Source: Sneathia sanguinegens (GTDB taxonomy: Bacteria > Fusobacteriota > Fusobacteriia > Fusobacteriales > Leptotrichiaceae). Taken from it: a DNA stretch of 64,000 nt. Below, piece by piece: positions 8,317 through 15,901 of the stretch. The stretch lies in assembly GCF_042033325.1 (NCBI RefSeq), contig NZ_CP160095.1, one strand, 5' to 3'. A model generated the notes under the pieces. It ran no database searches. It was not told the DNA's origin and was given only the letters and a program-made list of their open reading frames with translations. A program made the translations under genes and the position numbers. The stretch's first letter is position 1. The number at the start of each line of letters is the position of its first letter.

Positions 8317-8847
8317 TTATTCATCCTCCTTAACAACTTCAGCCAAATATGGTAATGTTCTATATTGTTGTGCATAATCTATACCATATCCTACGATAAA
8401 GACATCTGGTATTGTAAATCCAACATAATCAATTTTAACATCATGCACTCTTCTTGAAGGTTTATCAAGTAAAGTACAAATTTTTAAACTTTTAGGTTTT
8501 CTTTGTAATAAAAATTCTTTTATTTTATATAGAGTAGTTCCAGTGTCGATAATATCTTCTATTATTAAAACATTCTTATTACAGATATCTTCATCTAAGT
8601 CTTTTTTTATATTTATATTTCCACTAGTTTCCATACTATTTCCATAACTAGATACACACATAAAATCTATTCTACAATTACTAGTTATTTTTCTTGAAAT
8701 ATCTGCTAGAAATAGAGCAGATCCTCTTAAAAGAGCTACAAGAATTAACTCTTCATCTTTAAAATCTTCAGAAATTTTTTTACCTAATTCCTCAATTCTT
8801 TCAGCAATTTCTTTTTCGCTTATTAGTTCGACTACATGATGTTTCAT
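8317..8847 (-). CDS. hpt: Hypoxanthine phosphoribosyltransferase
   Basis: 176 residues. It forms IMP or GMP from hypoxanthine or guanine and PRPP. The PRPP loop VLIIEDIIDTGTTL is near residue 90, and the flexible-loop region FMCVSSYGNSMETSG precedes it. The Lys of LDKPSRR and the VDYVGFTIPDVFIVGYG segment are typical of Hpt. A GGAGG ribosome site precedes the ATG. It is the first gene of the hpt-purA-purB-nif3 run; I see no strong separate promoter between it and the tetR terminator. Confidence 0.95.
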   Translation of the reverse strand: MKHHVVELISEKEIAERIEELGKKISEDFKDEELILVALLRGSALFLADISRKITSNCRIDFMCVSSYGNSMETSGNINIKKDLDEDICNKNVLIIEDIIDTGTTLYKIKEFLLQRKPKSLKICTLLDKPSRRVHDVKIDYVGFTIPDVFIVGYGIDYAQQYRTLPYLAEVVKEDE

Positions 8848-8875
8848 TTTTTACCTCCATTTTTTCTCTATTACC

Positions 8876-8907
8876 TAAAAAGTGTTTAAGCTTCTAACTT
8901 AAACACT
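8876..8907 (-). terminator. Terminator after the tetR gene
   Basis: On the minus strand a perfect 9-bp stem, GTGTTTAAG and CTTAAACAC (8882-8890 with 8898-8906), with a 7-base loop, is followed by a short T run. It ends the tetR transcript just before hpt. Confidence 0.75.
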
Positions 8908-8910
8908 ACA

Positions 8911-9528
8911 TTATATATTTACTAGAAATAAGAAAGATGAAATATAGTATTTAATGTATAGCTCCAAGTATTCCTTAGCTTCTTCATAAGTTTTAAATTC
9001 AATCAAATATGGTATCATTCCTTTAAAACAATCTCCAGCAATGGTTCTTAGTATCCTTTCTTTATGTTTTTCTATCTTACTTATTCCCTTAACTTTTTTA
9101 TATAACTCAAAGGTAGACTTTATATCTTCTTCTGTAAAGTCTGTTATAATCTTCTCATATTTTGTTCCTATGGAAGAATATATCAAAATAAATGCTTCTC
9201 TATTTGCATACATATACTTGTACATATTTTCTGTTTCATCTAATAGTTCTTGGGTTATTTCACCTTTTTTTAATATTTCAATAACCTTATCATTACAAGC
9301 TATTGTCTTTGTTTTTGCAATTTTGAATACATTTAAAATATTTTTTAAATCTTTATGAATTATTTCATTGAATAATTCTTCTTTATTTTTAAAGTTACCA
9401 TAAATAGCACCTGTACTCAATTTACATTTTTTTGCAATTTTTCTAAGTGAAACTCCTTGATAACCATATTTCAAAAATTCTTTTTTTGACACTTCTAAAA
9501 TTTTGGCCTTACTAAATTTACAATTCAT
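8911..9528 (-). CDS. TetR-family transcriptional regulator
   Basis: 205 residues. The N-terminal helix-turn-helix spans about residues 8-55 (SKKEFLKYGYQGVSLRKIAK followed by CKLSTGAIYGNFKNKEELF), the standard TetR fold. The all-helical C-terminal domain cannot be assigned to a ligand. It is flanked by its own terminator and by the tRNA-operon terminator, so it is monocistronic. It is not divergent from any transporter, so its target may be itself or a remote gene. A 5-bp inverted repeat, ATACT and AGTAT, spans the spacer and -10 of its own promoter and could be an autoregulatory operator. Confidence 0.88.
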   Translation of the reverse strand: MNCKFSKAKILEVSKKEFLKYGYQGVSLRKIAKKCKLSTGAIYGNFKNKEELFNEIIHKDLKNILNVFKIAKTKTIACNDKVIEILKKGEITQELLDETENMYKYMYANREAFILIYSSIGTKYEKIITDFTEEDIKSTFELYKKVKGISKIEKHKERILRTIAGDCFKGMIPYLIEFKTYEEAKEYLELYIKYYISSFLFLVNI

Positions 9529-9545
9529 ACTTCCTCCACTCTTGT

Positions 9546-9575
9546 ATTATACTAAAAAAAGTATCTAAATTGCAA
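9546..9575 (-). promoter_or_regulatory. tetR promoter
   Basis: Minus-strand TTGCAA (9570-9575), an 18-bp spacer and TATAAT (9546-9551), followed by a GGAGG ribosome site before the ATG. An ATACT/AGTAT inverted repeat covers the spacer end and -10. Confidence 0.65.
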
Positions 9576-9600
9576 CAAAAAAAAAGAAGCCTTGCTTCTA
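9576..9600 (-). terminator. Terminator of the Pro-Gly-His-Leu tRNA operon
   Basis: On the minus strand GAAGC, a 3-base loop and GCTTC (9586-9598) are followed by a run of nine or more T residues. This is a classic intrinsic terminator immediately after the last tRNA. Confidence 0.88.
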
Positions 9601-9607
9601 ATTGAAG

Positions 9608-9690
9608 TGGTGCGCGAGGAGAGACTCGAACTCTCAAGCCGAAGCGCTAGATCCTAAGTCTAGTGCGTATACCAATTTCGCCACTCACGC
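9608..9690 (-). tRNA. tRNA-Leu (UAG anticodon)
   Basis: Cloverleaf read on the minus strand. The acceptor is GCGTGAG/CTCGCGC, and the anticodon stem CTAGA/TCTAG encloses loop CTTAGGA with anticodon TAG. It has a long variable arm (class II), a GAGAGTTCGAGTCTCTC T arm, and an encoded CCA end. It is the last tRNA of the four-gene operon. Confidence 0.96.
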
Positions 9691-9703
9691 ATATACTTGG
9701 AAG

Positions 9704-9780
9704 TGGGGTGACCGACGAGATTTGAACTCGCGACAACCAGATCCACAGACTGGCGCTCTACCAACTGAACTACGGTCACC
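9704..9780 (-). tRNA. tRNA-His (GUG anticodon)
   Basis: Minus-strand cloverleaf with anticodon loop CTGTGGA (GTG). The extra 5' G at 9780 pairs with C73, giving the eight-pair acceptor typical of tRNA-His. CCA is encoded. Confidence 0.96.
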
Positions 9781-9785
9781 ATAGA

Positions 9786-9861
9786 TGGAGCGGGAAACGA
9801 GGGTCGAACTCGCGACATTCAGCTTGGAAGGCTGACGCTCTACCATCTGAGCTATTCCCGC
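9786..9861 (-). tRNA. tRNA-Gly (UCC anticodon)
   Basis: Minus-strand cloverleaf. The acceptor is GCGGGAA/TTCCCGC, and the anticodon stem TCAGC/GCTGA encloses loop CTTCCAA (TCC). It has discriminator T and an encoded CCA. It is separated from tRNA-Pro by one base. Confidence 0.96.
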
Positions 9862-9862
9862 A

Positions 9863-9939
9863 TGGTCGGTGTTATAGGATTTGAACCTACGACCCCTTGC
9901 TCCCAAGGCAAGTGCGCTACCGGGCTGCGCTAAACACCG
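9863..9939 (-). tRNA. tRNA-Pro (UGG anticodon)
   Basis: Minus-strand cloverleaf. The acceptor is CGGTGTT/AACACCG, the anticodon loop CTTGGGA reads TGG, and CCA is encoded. It is the first gene of the tRNA operon, about 20 bases after the -10 element. Confidence 0.96.
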
Positions 9940-9958
9940 TTCCATCAAGACAATAGTT

Positions 9959-9987
9959 ATAATAGCATTTTTTAAAATGAATGTCAA
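9959..9987 (-). promoter_or_regulatory. Promoter of the Pro-Gly-His-Leu tRNA operon
   Basis: Minus-strand consensus TTGACA (9982-9987), a 17-bp spacer and TATTAT (9959-9964). The -35 element lies inside the left arm of an 11-bp palindrome that also covers the lacI-family stop codon. Confidence 0.9.
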
Positions 9988-10014
9988 CTATTTTTTTTAT
10001 TTTAAATAGTTGAC
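9983..10014. repeat. 11-bp inverted repeat at the end of the LacI-family gene
   Basis: Perfect arms GTCAACTATTT (9983-9993) and AAATAGTTGAC (10004-10014) with a 10-base T-rich loop. The repeat contains the regulator's stop codon. Its distal arm supplies the TTGAC of the tRNA promoter. There is no T run after it on the minus strand, so it is a poor intrinsic terminator as it stands. Confidence 0.7.
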
Positions 10015-10985
10015 TCTCTTTCAATAATTTCTGCCGATATTTTAAAGCTTGTTTCTCTACTATCATTTTCTATTATATTAATAATTTTATCAACTAATTG
10101 GCGAGCAATTTCTTCAAAGTTTTGCTTTATAGAACTTATAGTAGGATAAGTTTCTGTACAAATATATGTATTCCCAAATGAAATAAACTTGAATTTTTCT
10201 GGGCACTTAATCCCTAATTTATTGACTGCCCTAACTGCTCCTAATGCTAATATATCTGACCCTATTATCAAAGCTTGAAACAATTCATTTTTTAAATAAA
10301 ATTTTGTAATCAAATTTTCCACTTGATGACTTGTTTCATAATTATACATAATCTTTTTCATATTTATTCTAATATTTGAATCTCTCAAAGCTTGTTTATA
10401 TCCTTTAACTTTTTCAATATTTGTTCTTGTTTCTGGATCACCCAACACTATTCCAATATCTCTACATTTTTTATTTACTAATGATTTAGTTGCTAAATAT
10501 GCACTTTCAAATTGATCTGTTCCAACATAAATATACTTATCACTAATACCTGATACTACAACAGGTATATTATCATCACAAACTCTTTGAACTTCATCCA
10601 TTTTTTTAGGATTGAGAAAAATTACTCCTTCATAAAATCCTGCATCTATCTTTCCAAAATTATTTCTAATTAATTCTTTCATTGATTTATATACTAAAAT
10701 AGTATAATCTCTTTTCTTACCATATTTTAATATATAGTTCATTATAATATAATTTTTATTTAACTCATTATCTTCTGTATTAGTAATTATAGCAATTTGT
10801 TTTAAACTATTACTTGCTAATCTTTTTGCATTATAATTCACACTAAAATTAAATTCTTTCAAGAGTTTTTCAACTCTTTCTCTTGTTGTATCTTTAACAT
10901 TCTTTTCGTTATTTATAACACGTGATACAGTTTTAAATGAAACTCCAGATAATTTTGCTATATCTTTTATAGTAATTTTTCTCAT
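10002..10985 (-). CDS. LacI-family transcriptional regulator
   Basis: 327 residues from MRKITIKDIAKLSGVSFKTV. The N-terminal helix-turn-helix and hinge occupy about residues 3-50 (IAKLSGVSFKTVSRVINNE), followed by a periplasmic-binding-protein-like sugar domain (ALIIGSDILALGAVRAVNKL, then the TISSIKQNFEEIARQLVD segment). An upstream in-frame start would add nine residues but lacks a ribosome site, whereas this ATG has AAAGGTG 6 bases upstream. It follows uidA by 11 bp in the same transcript, so it is probably the repressor of the glucuronide operon. No CG-centred LacI-type operator was recognised near the uidA promoter. Confidence 0.92.
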   Translation of the reverse strand: MRKITIKDIAKLSGVSFKTVSRVINNEKNVKDTTRERVEKLLKEFNFSVNYNAKRLASNSLKQIAIITNTEDNELNKNYIIMNYILKYGKKRDYTILVYKSMKELIRNNFGKIDAGFYEGVIFLNPKKMDEVQRVCDDNIPVVVSGISDKYIYVGTDQFESAYLATKSLVNKKCRDIGIVLGDPETRTNIEKVKGYKQALRDSNIRINMKKIMYNYETSHQVENLITKFYLKNELFQALIIGSDILALGAVRAVNKLGIKCPEKFKFISFGNTYICTETYPTISSIKQNFEEIARQLVDKIINIIENDSRETSFKISAEIIERESTI

Positions 10986-10996
10986 AAAATTCACCT

Positions 10997-12709
10997 TTAG
11001 TCTTTCGTCCATCTTTCTTTCAAATGTCTTGCTATACTTTTTGGTTGTCTATCTCTTGTAAATACACCTTTTTTATTTCCTTGAACTCTGAATATTCCAA
11101 ATTTAGTTTGAAAATCTGCAAAATTCCATGTTTGTTCACCTATAATATAATCTAAGCTATCAAATACTTCTTCATACATTTTATAATATTCCAATTGAAA
11201 TTCTTCAGAATAAGGTGTCATTTCATCCATATCATGCATACCAGCTAAGGTATCTACTCCATATTCTGTAAATACAATTGGTTTTGTTGGATATTTTTCA
11301 TGCCAAATTTTCAATTCTTCAAGCATATGTTTCTTAGCTAATTCTAAATTTGATAAATCAACATACCAACCATAGTATCTATTTATACAAATAATATCGC
11401 AAAGACTTGTAACCAAACATTTATCTGCAGGTGCTAACATATAGTTAACAAAAGTACAAAATCTTTTTTGTTTATCTAATTTTCTAGCAAGTTCAAATAA
11501 GGGTTTAAAATATTCATATGCTCCTTCTTGCGAACTTGCTGGTTCATTTGCTATAGACCACATAACTACACAGGCATGATTTTTATCTCTTGCTATCATT
11601 TCCTTTATTACTTGTTCATGAGCTTCTTTAGTTTTCATAACAGTCCAAGTATTATTTACTTTTTTCTTATCTAATAATTCAAAACCAAAGCCATCTACCA
11701 AACCTACTGCAGTTGTTTCATCTATAACAACAAAACCATATCTATCTGCTAATCTCATCATTTCTTCACTATATGGATAATGTGAAGTTCTAAATGAATT
11801 TGCTCCTATCCATAACATTCTATTAATATCTGCTATATTTGCAACTTCATCTAAACCTCTACCATGTAAAATTGTATCTTCATGTCTACCAAAACCTTTG
11901 AAATAAAAAGGTTTAGAATTAATAAGTAATTGATTATTTTTTATTTCTAATGTTCTTATTCCAAATTCTTCAATATATTCATCTACAATTTCATCATTTT
12001 CATCAAGTAAATCAACCACTGCTTTATATAAATATGCTTTTAATGGTTGCCATAATTTAACATTTTTAATATATCCATCTTCTGAAACTACTTTATTATT
12101 TTCATCCAATATTCTTATTCTATGTTTTAAATTACAATTCTTTTTGATTTCAAAAGAAACTCTTGCATTTTTTTCTACAACTTCATATGTTATAATTACA
12201 TCTTCTATATGTTGTTTAGGTTTTATCCATATTTTTACTGGTCTTTGTATGCCTGAATAATTGAAAAAGTCAAAATTTTCATCAACTTTTTTAACTCCGT
12301 CAATAATTTTTAAATTACCTACAGGTAAACTTGTATAATCTAAAATATTATCAACTATAACTAATACTTCATTCAAGCCTTCTTTTGCTACCTCATTAAT
12401 ATTAATTTCAAATGGAGTAAATCCTCCTTTATGTGAGCCAACAAAATTATCATTTACATATACTTTAGCATTATGCGTTACAGATCCAAATCTTATAAAT
12501 ATATCTTTTTCAAGCATTTGCGAATTAAGATAAAATTCCTTTCTATAATACATATTTCCAACATAATGTCTTTTATTATGATTTGCAACTTGATCATTAA
12601 ATGAACCGGGAACTGCAATATACTCCTTTTCTTCATTTTCAAAATTAAATTCCCAAATTCCATTTAAATCTAAAATCTCCCTTGTTATTGTTTGTTTTGG
12701 ATATAACAT
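10997..12709 (-). CDS. uidA: Beta-glucuronidase (GH2)
   Basis: 570 residues. It hydrolyses beta-D-glucuronides to glucuronate and an aglycone. The GH2 acid/base Glu is in VVMWSIANEPASS and the nucleophile Glu in KPIVFTEYGVDT. The GEQTWNFADFQT block is also typical of UidA. The asparagine-lysine motif in GNKKGVFTRDRQPKS recognises the glucuronate carboxylate and separates glucuronidases from galactosidases. There is no signal peptide, so the enzyme is cytoplasmic and needs imported glucuronides, yet no permease or uronate-catabolic gene is adjacent. The length is slightly under the E. coli enzyme. A promoter lies upstream, and the LacI-family gene follows. Confidence 0.93.
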   Translation of the reverse strand: MLYPKQTITREILDLNGIWEFNFENEEKEYIAVPGSFNDQVANHNKRHYVGNMYYRKEFYLNSQMLEKDIFIRFGSVTHNAKVYVNDNFVGSHKGGFTPFEININEVAKEGLNEVLVIVDNILDYTSLPVGNLKIIDGVKKVDENFDFFNYSGIQRPVKIWIKPKQHIEDVIITYEVVEKNARVSFEIKKNCNLKHRIRILDENNKVVSEDGYIKNVKLWQPLKAYLYKAVVDLLDENDEIVDEYIEEFGIRTLEIKNNQLLINSKPFYFKGFGRHEDTILHGRGLDEVANIADINRMLWIGANSFRTSHYPYSEEMMRLADRYGFVVIDETTAVGLVDGFGFELLDKKKVNNTWTVMKTKEAHEQVIKEMIARDKNHACVVMWSIANEPASSQEGAYEYFKPLFELARKLDKQKRFCTFVNYMLAPADKCLVTSLCDIICINRYYGWYVDLSNLELAKKHMLEELKIWHEKYPTKPIVFTEYGVDTLAGMHDMDEMTPYSEEFQLEYYKMYEEVFDSLDYIIGEQTWNFADFQTKFGIFRVQGNKKGVFTRDRQPKSIARHLKERWTKD

Positions 12710-12726
12710 AATCGCACCTCTTTCCC

Positions 12727-12755
12727 TATATAATTCATTTTAACACAAATATCAA
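12727..12755 (-). promoter_or_regulatory. uidA promoter
   Basis: Minus-strand TTGATA (12750-12755), a 17-bp spacer and TATATA (12727-12732). It lies 20 bp back to back with the gpmA promoter. Confidence 0.6.
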
Positions 12756-12775
12756 AAAGTTGTTAGTCTATTTTA

Positions 12776-12804
12776 TTGATAATTTTAATCAATTATTGTA
12801 TAAT
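12776..12804 (+). promoter_or_regulatory. gpmA promoter
   Basis: TTGATA (12776-12781), a 17-bp spacer and TATAAT (12799-12804). The TTGAT/ATCAA inverted repeat at 12776-12792 overlaps the -35 element and could be an operator. Confidence 0.8.
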
Positions 12805-12835
12805 TAACTTAAGAATTTTGAAAGGAGACTTACTA

Positions 12836-13525
12836 ATGAAATTAGTTTTAATAAGACATGGTGAAAGCCAATGGAACTTGGAAAATAAATTCACTGGTTG
12901 GACTGATGTTGACTTGACAGAAAAAGGAGTTCAAGAAGCTAAAAATGGTGGTAAAACACTAAAAGACTTAGGTTTAGAATTTGATGTTGCCTTTACTTCA
13001 TACCAAAAAAGAGCAATTAAAACTCTTAACTATGTTCTTGAAGGAATAGATCAACTTTACTTACCTGTATACAAATCTTGGAGATTAAACGAAAGACACT
13101 ATGGTGCTCTACAAGGTTTAAACAAGGCTGAAACAGCTAAAAAATATGGTGATGAACAAGTTCATATTTGGAGAAGAAGCTTTGATGTTGCACCTCCATT
13201 AGTTGAACTTGACGATAAAGAAAGATATCCTAAATTTGACAGAAGATACAAAGACCTAAGTGATGCTGAATGTCCTAGAGGTGAAAGCTTAAAAGATACA
13301 ATTAAAAGAGTATTACCTTACTGGAATGAAACAATTTCTAAGGAAATTCAAGCTGGTAAAAATGTAATTATAGCTGCACATGGTAATAGTTTAAGAGCTT
13401 TAATTAAGTATCTTTTAAAAATTTCTGATGAAGATATTTTAAACTTAAATTTAACTACTGGTAAGCCATTAATTTTTGATATAGATAAGGACTTAAATAT
13501 TTTATCAAAACCAGAAACATTCTAA
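12836..13525 (+). CDS. gpmA: 2,3-bisphosphoglycerate-dependent phosphoglycerate mutase
   Basis: 229 residues. It interconverts 3- and 2-phosphoglycerate in glycolysis. The phosphohistidine motif KLVLIRHGESQWN is at residues 2-14, NKFTGWTDVDLTEKG follows, and RHYGALQGLNKAETAKKYG and the second catalytic His in VIIAAHGNSLRALIKYL are intact. An in-frame start 60 bp upstream would put the ATG in the promoter, so the ATG after AAAGGAG is chosen. The gene is monocistronic, with its own promoter and terminator. Confidence 0.97.
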   Translation: MKLVLIRHGESQWNLENKFTGWTDVDLTEKGVQEAKNGGKTLKDLGLEFDVAFTSYQKRAIKTLNYVLEGIDQLYLPVYKSWRLNERHYGALQGLNKAETAKKYGDEQVHIWRRSFDVAPPLVELDDKERYPKFDRRYKDLSDAECPRGESLKDTIKRVLPYWNETISKEIQAGKNVIIAAHGNSLRALIKYLLKISDEDILNLNLTTGKPLIFDIDKDLNILSKPETF

Positions 13526-13529
13526 GTCT

Positions 13530-13563
13530 AAAGTACTGTAAATTATTTTGCAGTACTTTTTTT
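13530..13563 (+). terminator. gpmA terminator
   Basis: Arms AAAGTACTG (13530-13538) and CAGTACTTT (13551-13559) with a T run. It lies just before the promoter of the next tRNA operon. Confidence 0.88.
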
Positions 13564-13565
13564 AC

Positions 13566-13594
13566 TTGACAATTTTCATATTTTATTATACTAT
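13566..13594 (+). promoter_or_regulatory. Promoter of the Val-Asp-Phe tRNA operon
   Basis: TTGACA (13566-13571), a 17-bp spacer and TACTAT (13589-13594). An overlapping TATACT at 13587 is an alternative -10. The first tRNA base is at 13607. Confidence 0.8.
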
Positions 13595-13606
13595 AACTTG
13601 TAGTTC

Positions 13607-13682
13607 GGTCGCATAGCTCAGTTGGGAGAGCACCTGCCTTACAAGCAGGGGGTCATTGGTTCGAGCCCAATTGTGACCACCA
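13607..13682 (+). tRNA. tRNA-Val (UAC anticodon)
   Basis: Cloverleaf with acceptor GGTCGCA/TGTGACC, anticodon loop CTTACAA (TAC), T arm ATTGGTTCGAGCCCAAT, discriminator A and encoded CCA. Confidence 0.96.
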
Positions 13683-13685
13683 TAT

Positions 13686-13762
13686 GGAGGTGTAGCTCAG
13701 TTGGTTAGAGTGCTTGCCTGTCACGCAAGATGTCGCGAGTTCAAGTCTCGTCACTTCCGCCA
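13686..13762 (+). tRNA. tRNA-Asp (GUC anticodon)
   Basis: Cloverleaf with acceptor GGAGGTG/CACTTCC, anticodon loop CTGTCAC (GTC), discriminator G and encoded CCA. It is three bases after tRNA-Val. Confidence 0.96.
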
Positions 13763-13770
13763 TTAATTTT

Positions 13771-13846
13771 GCCCAGATAGCTCAGTCGGTAGAGCAAGGG
13801 ACTGAAAATCCCTGTGTCCGTGGTTCGATTCCGCGTTTGGGCACCA
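13771..13846 (+). tRNA. tRNA-Phe (GAA anticodon)
   Basis: Cloverleaf with acceptor GCCCAGA/TTTGGGC, anticodon loop CTGAAAA (GAA), discriminator A and encoded CCA. It is the last tRNA of the operon. Confidence 0.96.
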
Positions 13847-13856
13847 TAACTCTCTT

Positions 13857-13889
13857 AATACTTTGAAGTTATTTTGAAGTATTTTTTTA
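13857..13889 (+). terminator. Terminator after the Val-Asp-Phe tRNA operon
   Basis: AATACTT (13857-13863) pairs with AAGTATT (13877-13883) and is followed by T residues. The stem is AT-rich, so read-through into the glycosyltransferase gene is possible, and no separate strong promoter for that gene is visible. Confidence 0.65.
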
Positions 13890-13903
13890 ATAAAGGAGTA
13901 TAT

Positions 13904-14986
13904 ATGAAATATTTAATTTTAACAGCCGCCACTGGTGGTGGGCATATACAAGCAGCTAAAAATTTAAAAAATGAAATAGAAAAGCAAGGTAATACTTGTA
14001 TAATATATGGGCTTTTTAATAAATCAAAATTCCATATTATAGAAAAAGGCTATGATTTTTTATTAAATGCTAATCTAAATAAGGCATACTCAATATTATA
14101 TAAAATATCTGATATTGATTTTATAAATAGCTTCTTTTTGAAAAACTTTTTAATTCATTATGAATTAAAGCTTAAAAAACTTTTGGAAACTGAAAAGCCT
14201 GATGTAATAATTTCAACTCATCCCTTTGGTGTTCCAATGTATGCACAACTTAGAAGATTATTTAAATTTGATATACCATATATTCAAATTATAACAGACT
14301 TTAAAGCACATGCTACATATATTGATAAGGTCGTTGATGCATATATTGTAGGTAGTGACTATACAAAAGAAACTTTAGTAGAAAAGGGTATAGACCAAGA
14401 TAAAGTTTTCATTTTTGGTATACCTGTAAAAGAAGAATTTAGAACAAAAAAAGAAAATATTTCTGATGACTTCAATATTTTACTTATGGGTGGTTCTCTA
14501 GGTTTAAAAGCAATGGAAAAAGTAGTAGATATCTTGGTTAATTCAAATTTACCTATACATTTAACTGTTGTTTGTGGAAAAAATATAAAATTACAAAAAA
14601 AATTAACAAAAACTTTAACAAAACAAATTATTGATGGTAAAGTACATATTTATGGTTTCACTGATAAGATAAGTGATATTATGGATAATTCTAAATTGAT
14701 TATTACAAAACCAGGTGGACTTACTTCTACAGAAGCTATAAATAAACATCTACCTATGATAATACCTTTTTACATTCCTGGTCAAGAAGAAGAAAATACT
14801 GCATTTTTAGTTGAATCAAATATGGCTTTGGAAATTAAAGATTTTGAACACATTCCTAATTACATAAATTTCTTAATTGAAAACAAAGAATATTATAATA
14901 ATATGGTAGATAGTATGAAAAAATTAGCTAAATGTTATTCAACTACAAAAATCATTGAATTAGCAAATCAATTAATAAAAAAATGA
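13904..14986 (+). CDS. UgtP/MGDG-synthase-type diacylglycerol glycosyltransferase (GT28)
   Basis: 360 residues from MKYLILTAATGGGHIQAAKN. The TAATGGGHxxAA N-terminus is the signature of the MGDG-synthase/UgtP group, which transfers glucose or galactose from a UDP-sugar to diacylglycerol at the membrane face. The family's STHPFGVP region, the VVCGKN strand and the sugar-nucleotide loop ITKPGGLTSTEA near residue 270 are present. An upstream in-frame ATG would add ten residues; the chosen ATG follows TAAAGGAG. It probably makes membrane glycolipids. The donor sugar cannot be told from sequence. It ends at a terminator shared with the convergent orphan gene. Confidence 0.85.
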   Translation: MKYLILTAATGGGHIQAAKNLKNEIEKQGNTCIIYGLFNKSKFHIIEKGYDFLLNANLNKAYSILYKISDIDFINSFFLKNFLIHYELKLKKLLETEKPDVIISTHPFGVPMYAQLRRLFKFDIPYIQIITDFKAHATYIDKVVDAYIVGSDYTKETLVEKGIDQDKVFIFGIPVKEEFRTKKENISDDFNILLMGGSLGLKAMEKVVDILVNSNLPIHLTVVCGKNIKLQKKLTKTLTKQIIDGKVHIYGFTDKISDIMDNSKLIITKPGGLTSTEAINKHLPMIIPFYIPGQEEENTAFLVESNMALEIKDFEHIPNYINFLIENKEYYNNMVDSMKKLAKCYSTTKIIELANQLIKK

Positions 14987-15008
14987 TGTTTAAACATCAT
15001 TTTTTTTA
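14983..15008. terminator. Bidirectional terminator between convergent genes
   Basis: The perfect palindrome ATGATGTTTAAACATCAT (14983-15000) is flanked by A and T runs, so it can terminate both the glycosyltransferase gene and the minus-strand orphan gene. It overlaps the glycosyltransferase stop codon. Confidence 0.85.
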
Positions 15009-15818
15009 TACTAACATTTCATATAATTCAAAAACTTTTTTTATAGAATAATAATCTAGCATATCTTCCTTTGATCCAACTAACATATTTTTTGTTAAAG
15101 TACAAAGTAAATTTGTAAAATCTTTGACTGTATTTATTTTTTTAGCTGAAAATATTGATTTTTTCACATTATTCTTTTTTGAATATTGAAAAATATAGTC
15201 CTTTTGTTTGTCATTTAATTTAATTTCTTCAATTCCCATATTAAAATATTCTAATGCTTCAGGCCTAATAGCAGCTTTACTTTCAGTAACATCTATTGCT
15301 TCTAAAAATATATTTCTTTTTCCATATTCAACTGCCATTATATTCAAATTTCTTAAAATAATTTTTACAATTCTAGCTAAACCATCTAAACAATATTCAT
15401 GTATATTTATTTTATCTTTTCTTTCATTTCTTAATTCTTTTACTAATAGATTTATTCTGTCATAGTCAATAACTTCTTTATTTAATAAATCTTTTATTTC
15501 TTTTGCTTTTTTGTCTGATATAAGTTGTAATTCTTTATTATTTACACCCGTTATTTTTCCTAAAATTGCAAAATCGAATTCTAAATAATATGGGTCTTTT
15601 ACAGTATCTTTTATCTTATTTTCAAATTTTTTTGCTATAAAATCAGCTAAATCTTTACTTTCATCCTTAATACTTTCAGAAAAATTTATAAAATCTTGTA
15701 TTGTTTTTAAATTTTCTATTTTATCTATATATGCTTTATCTAAACCATTTTTTTCAATAAATGTTTTTATACTTTTTTTTGTCATTGGATGTATTTTTTT
15801 CAAATCTGCATCTTCCAT
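15006..15818 (-). CDS. Orphan hypothetical protein, 270 residues
   Basis: I do not recognise this protein. It is charged, Lys/Asp/Ile-rich, largely helical by composition, with no signal peptide or transmembrane segment, so it is probably cytoplasmic. Notable stretches are a KDPYYLEFDFAILGK region near residue 76 and a possible second domain from about residue 140 (HEYCLDGLARIVKIILRNLN). The gene has a strong promoter of its own, an AAAGGG ribosome site and a terminator, so it is a genuine, separately transcribed gene. Nothing in its flanks suggests a role. Confidence 0.8.
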   Translation of the reverse strand: MEDADLKKIHPMTKKSIKTFIEKNGLDKAYIDKIENLKTIQDFINFSESIKDESKDLADFIAKKFENKIKDTVKDPYYLEFDFAILGKITGVNNKELQLISDKKAKEIKDLLNKEVIDYDRINLLVKELRNERKDKINIHEYCLDGLARIVKIILRNLNIMAVEYGKRNIFLEAIDVTESKAAIRPEALEYFNMGIEEIKLNDKQKDYIFQYSKKNNVKKSIFSAKKINTVKDFTNLLCTLTKNMLVGSKEDMLDYYSIKKVFELYEMLV

Positions 15819-15848
15819 ATATTCAATCCCTTTCCATAGTTTAAATAG

Positions 15849-15877
15849 ATTATATAAAAATCTATGAAAATAGTCAA
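15849..15877 (-). promoter_or_regulatory. Promoter of the orphan gene
   Basis: Minus-strand TTGACT (15872-15877), a 17-bp spacer and TATAAT (15849-15854), about 30 bp before the start codon. Confidence 0.8.
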
Positions 15878-15901
15878 ATTATATTATACTTTTATGCAAT
15901 T

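Noticed and set aside
9602..9987. Open frames on both strands across the minus-strand tRNA cluster
   Set aside because: They read through four well-formed tRNAs and their promoter; the apparent proteins are translations of tRNA sequence.
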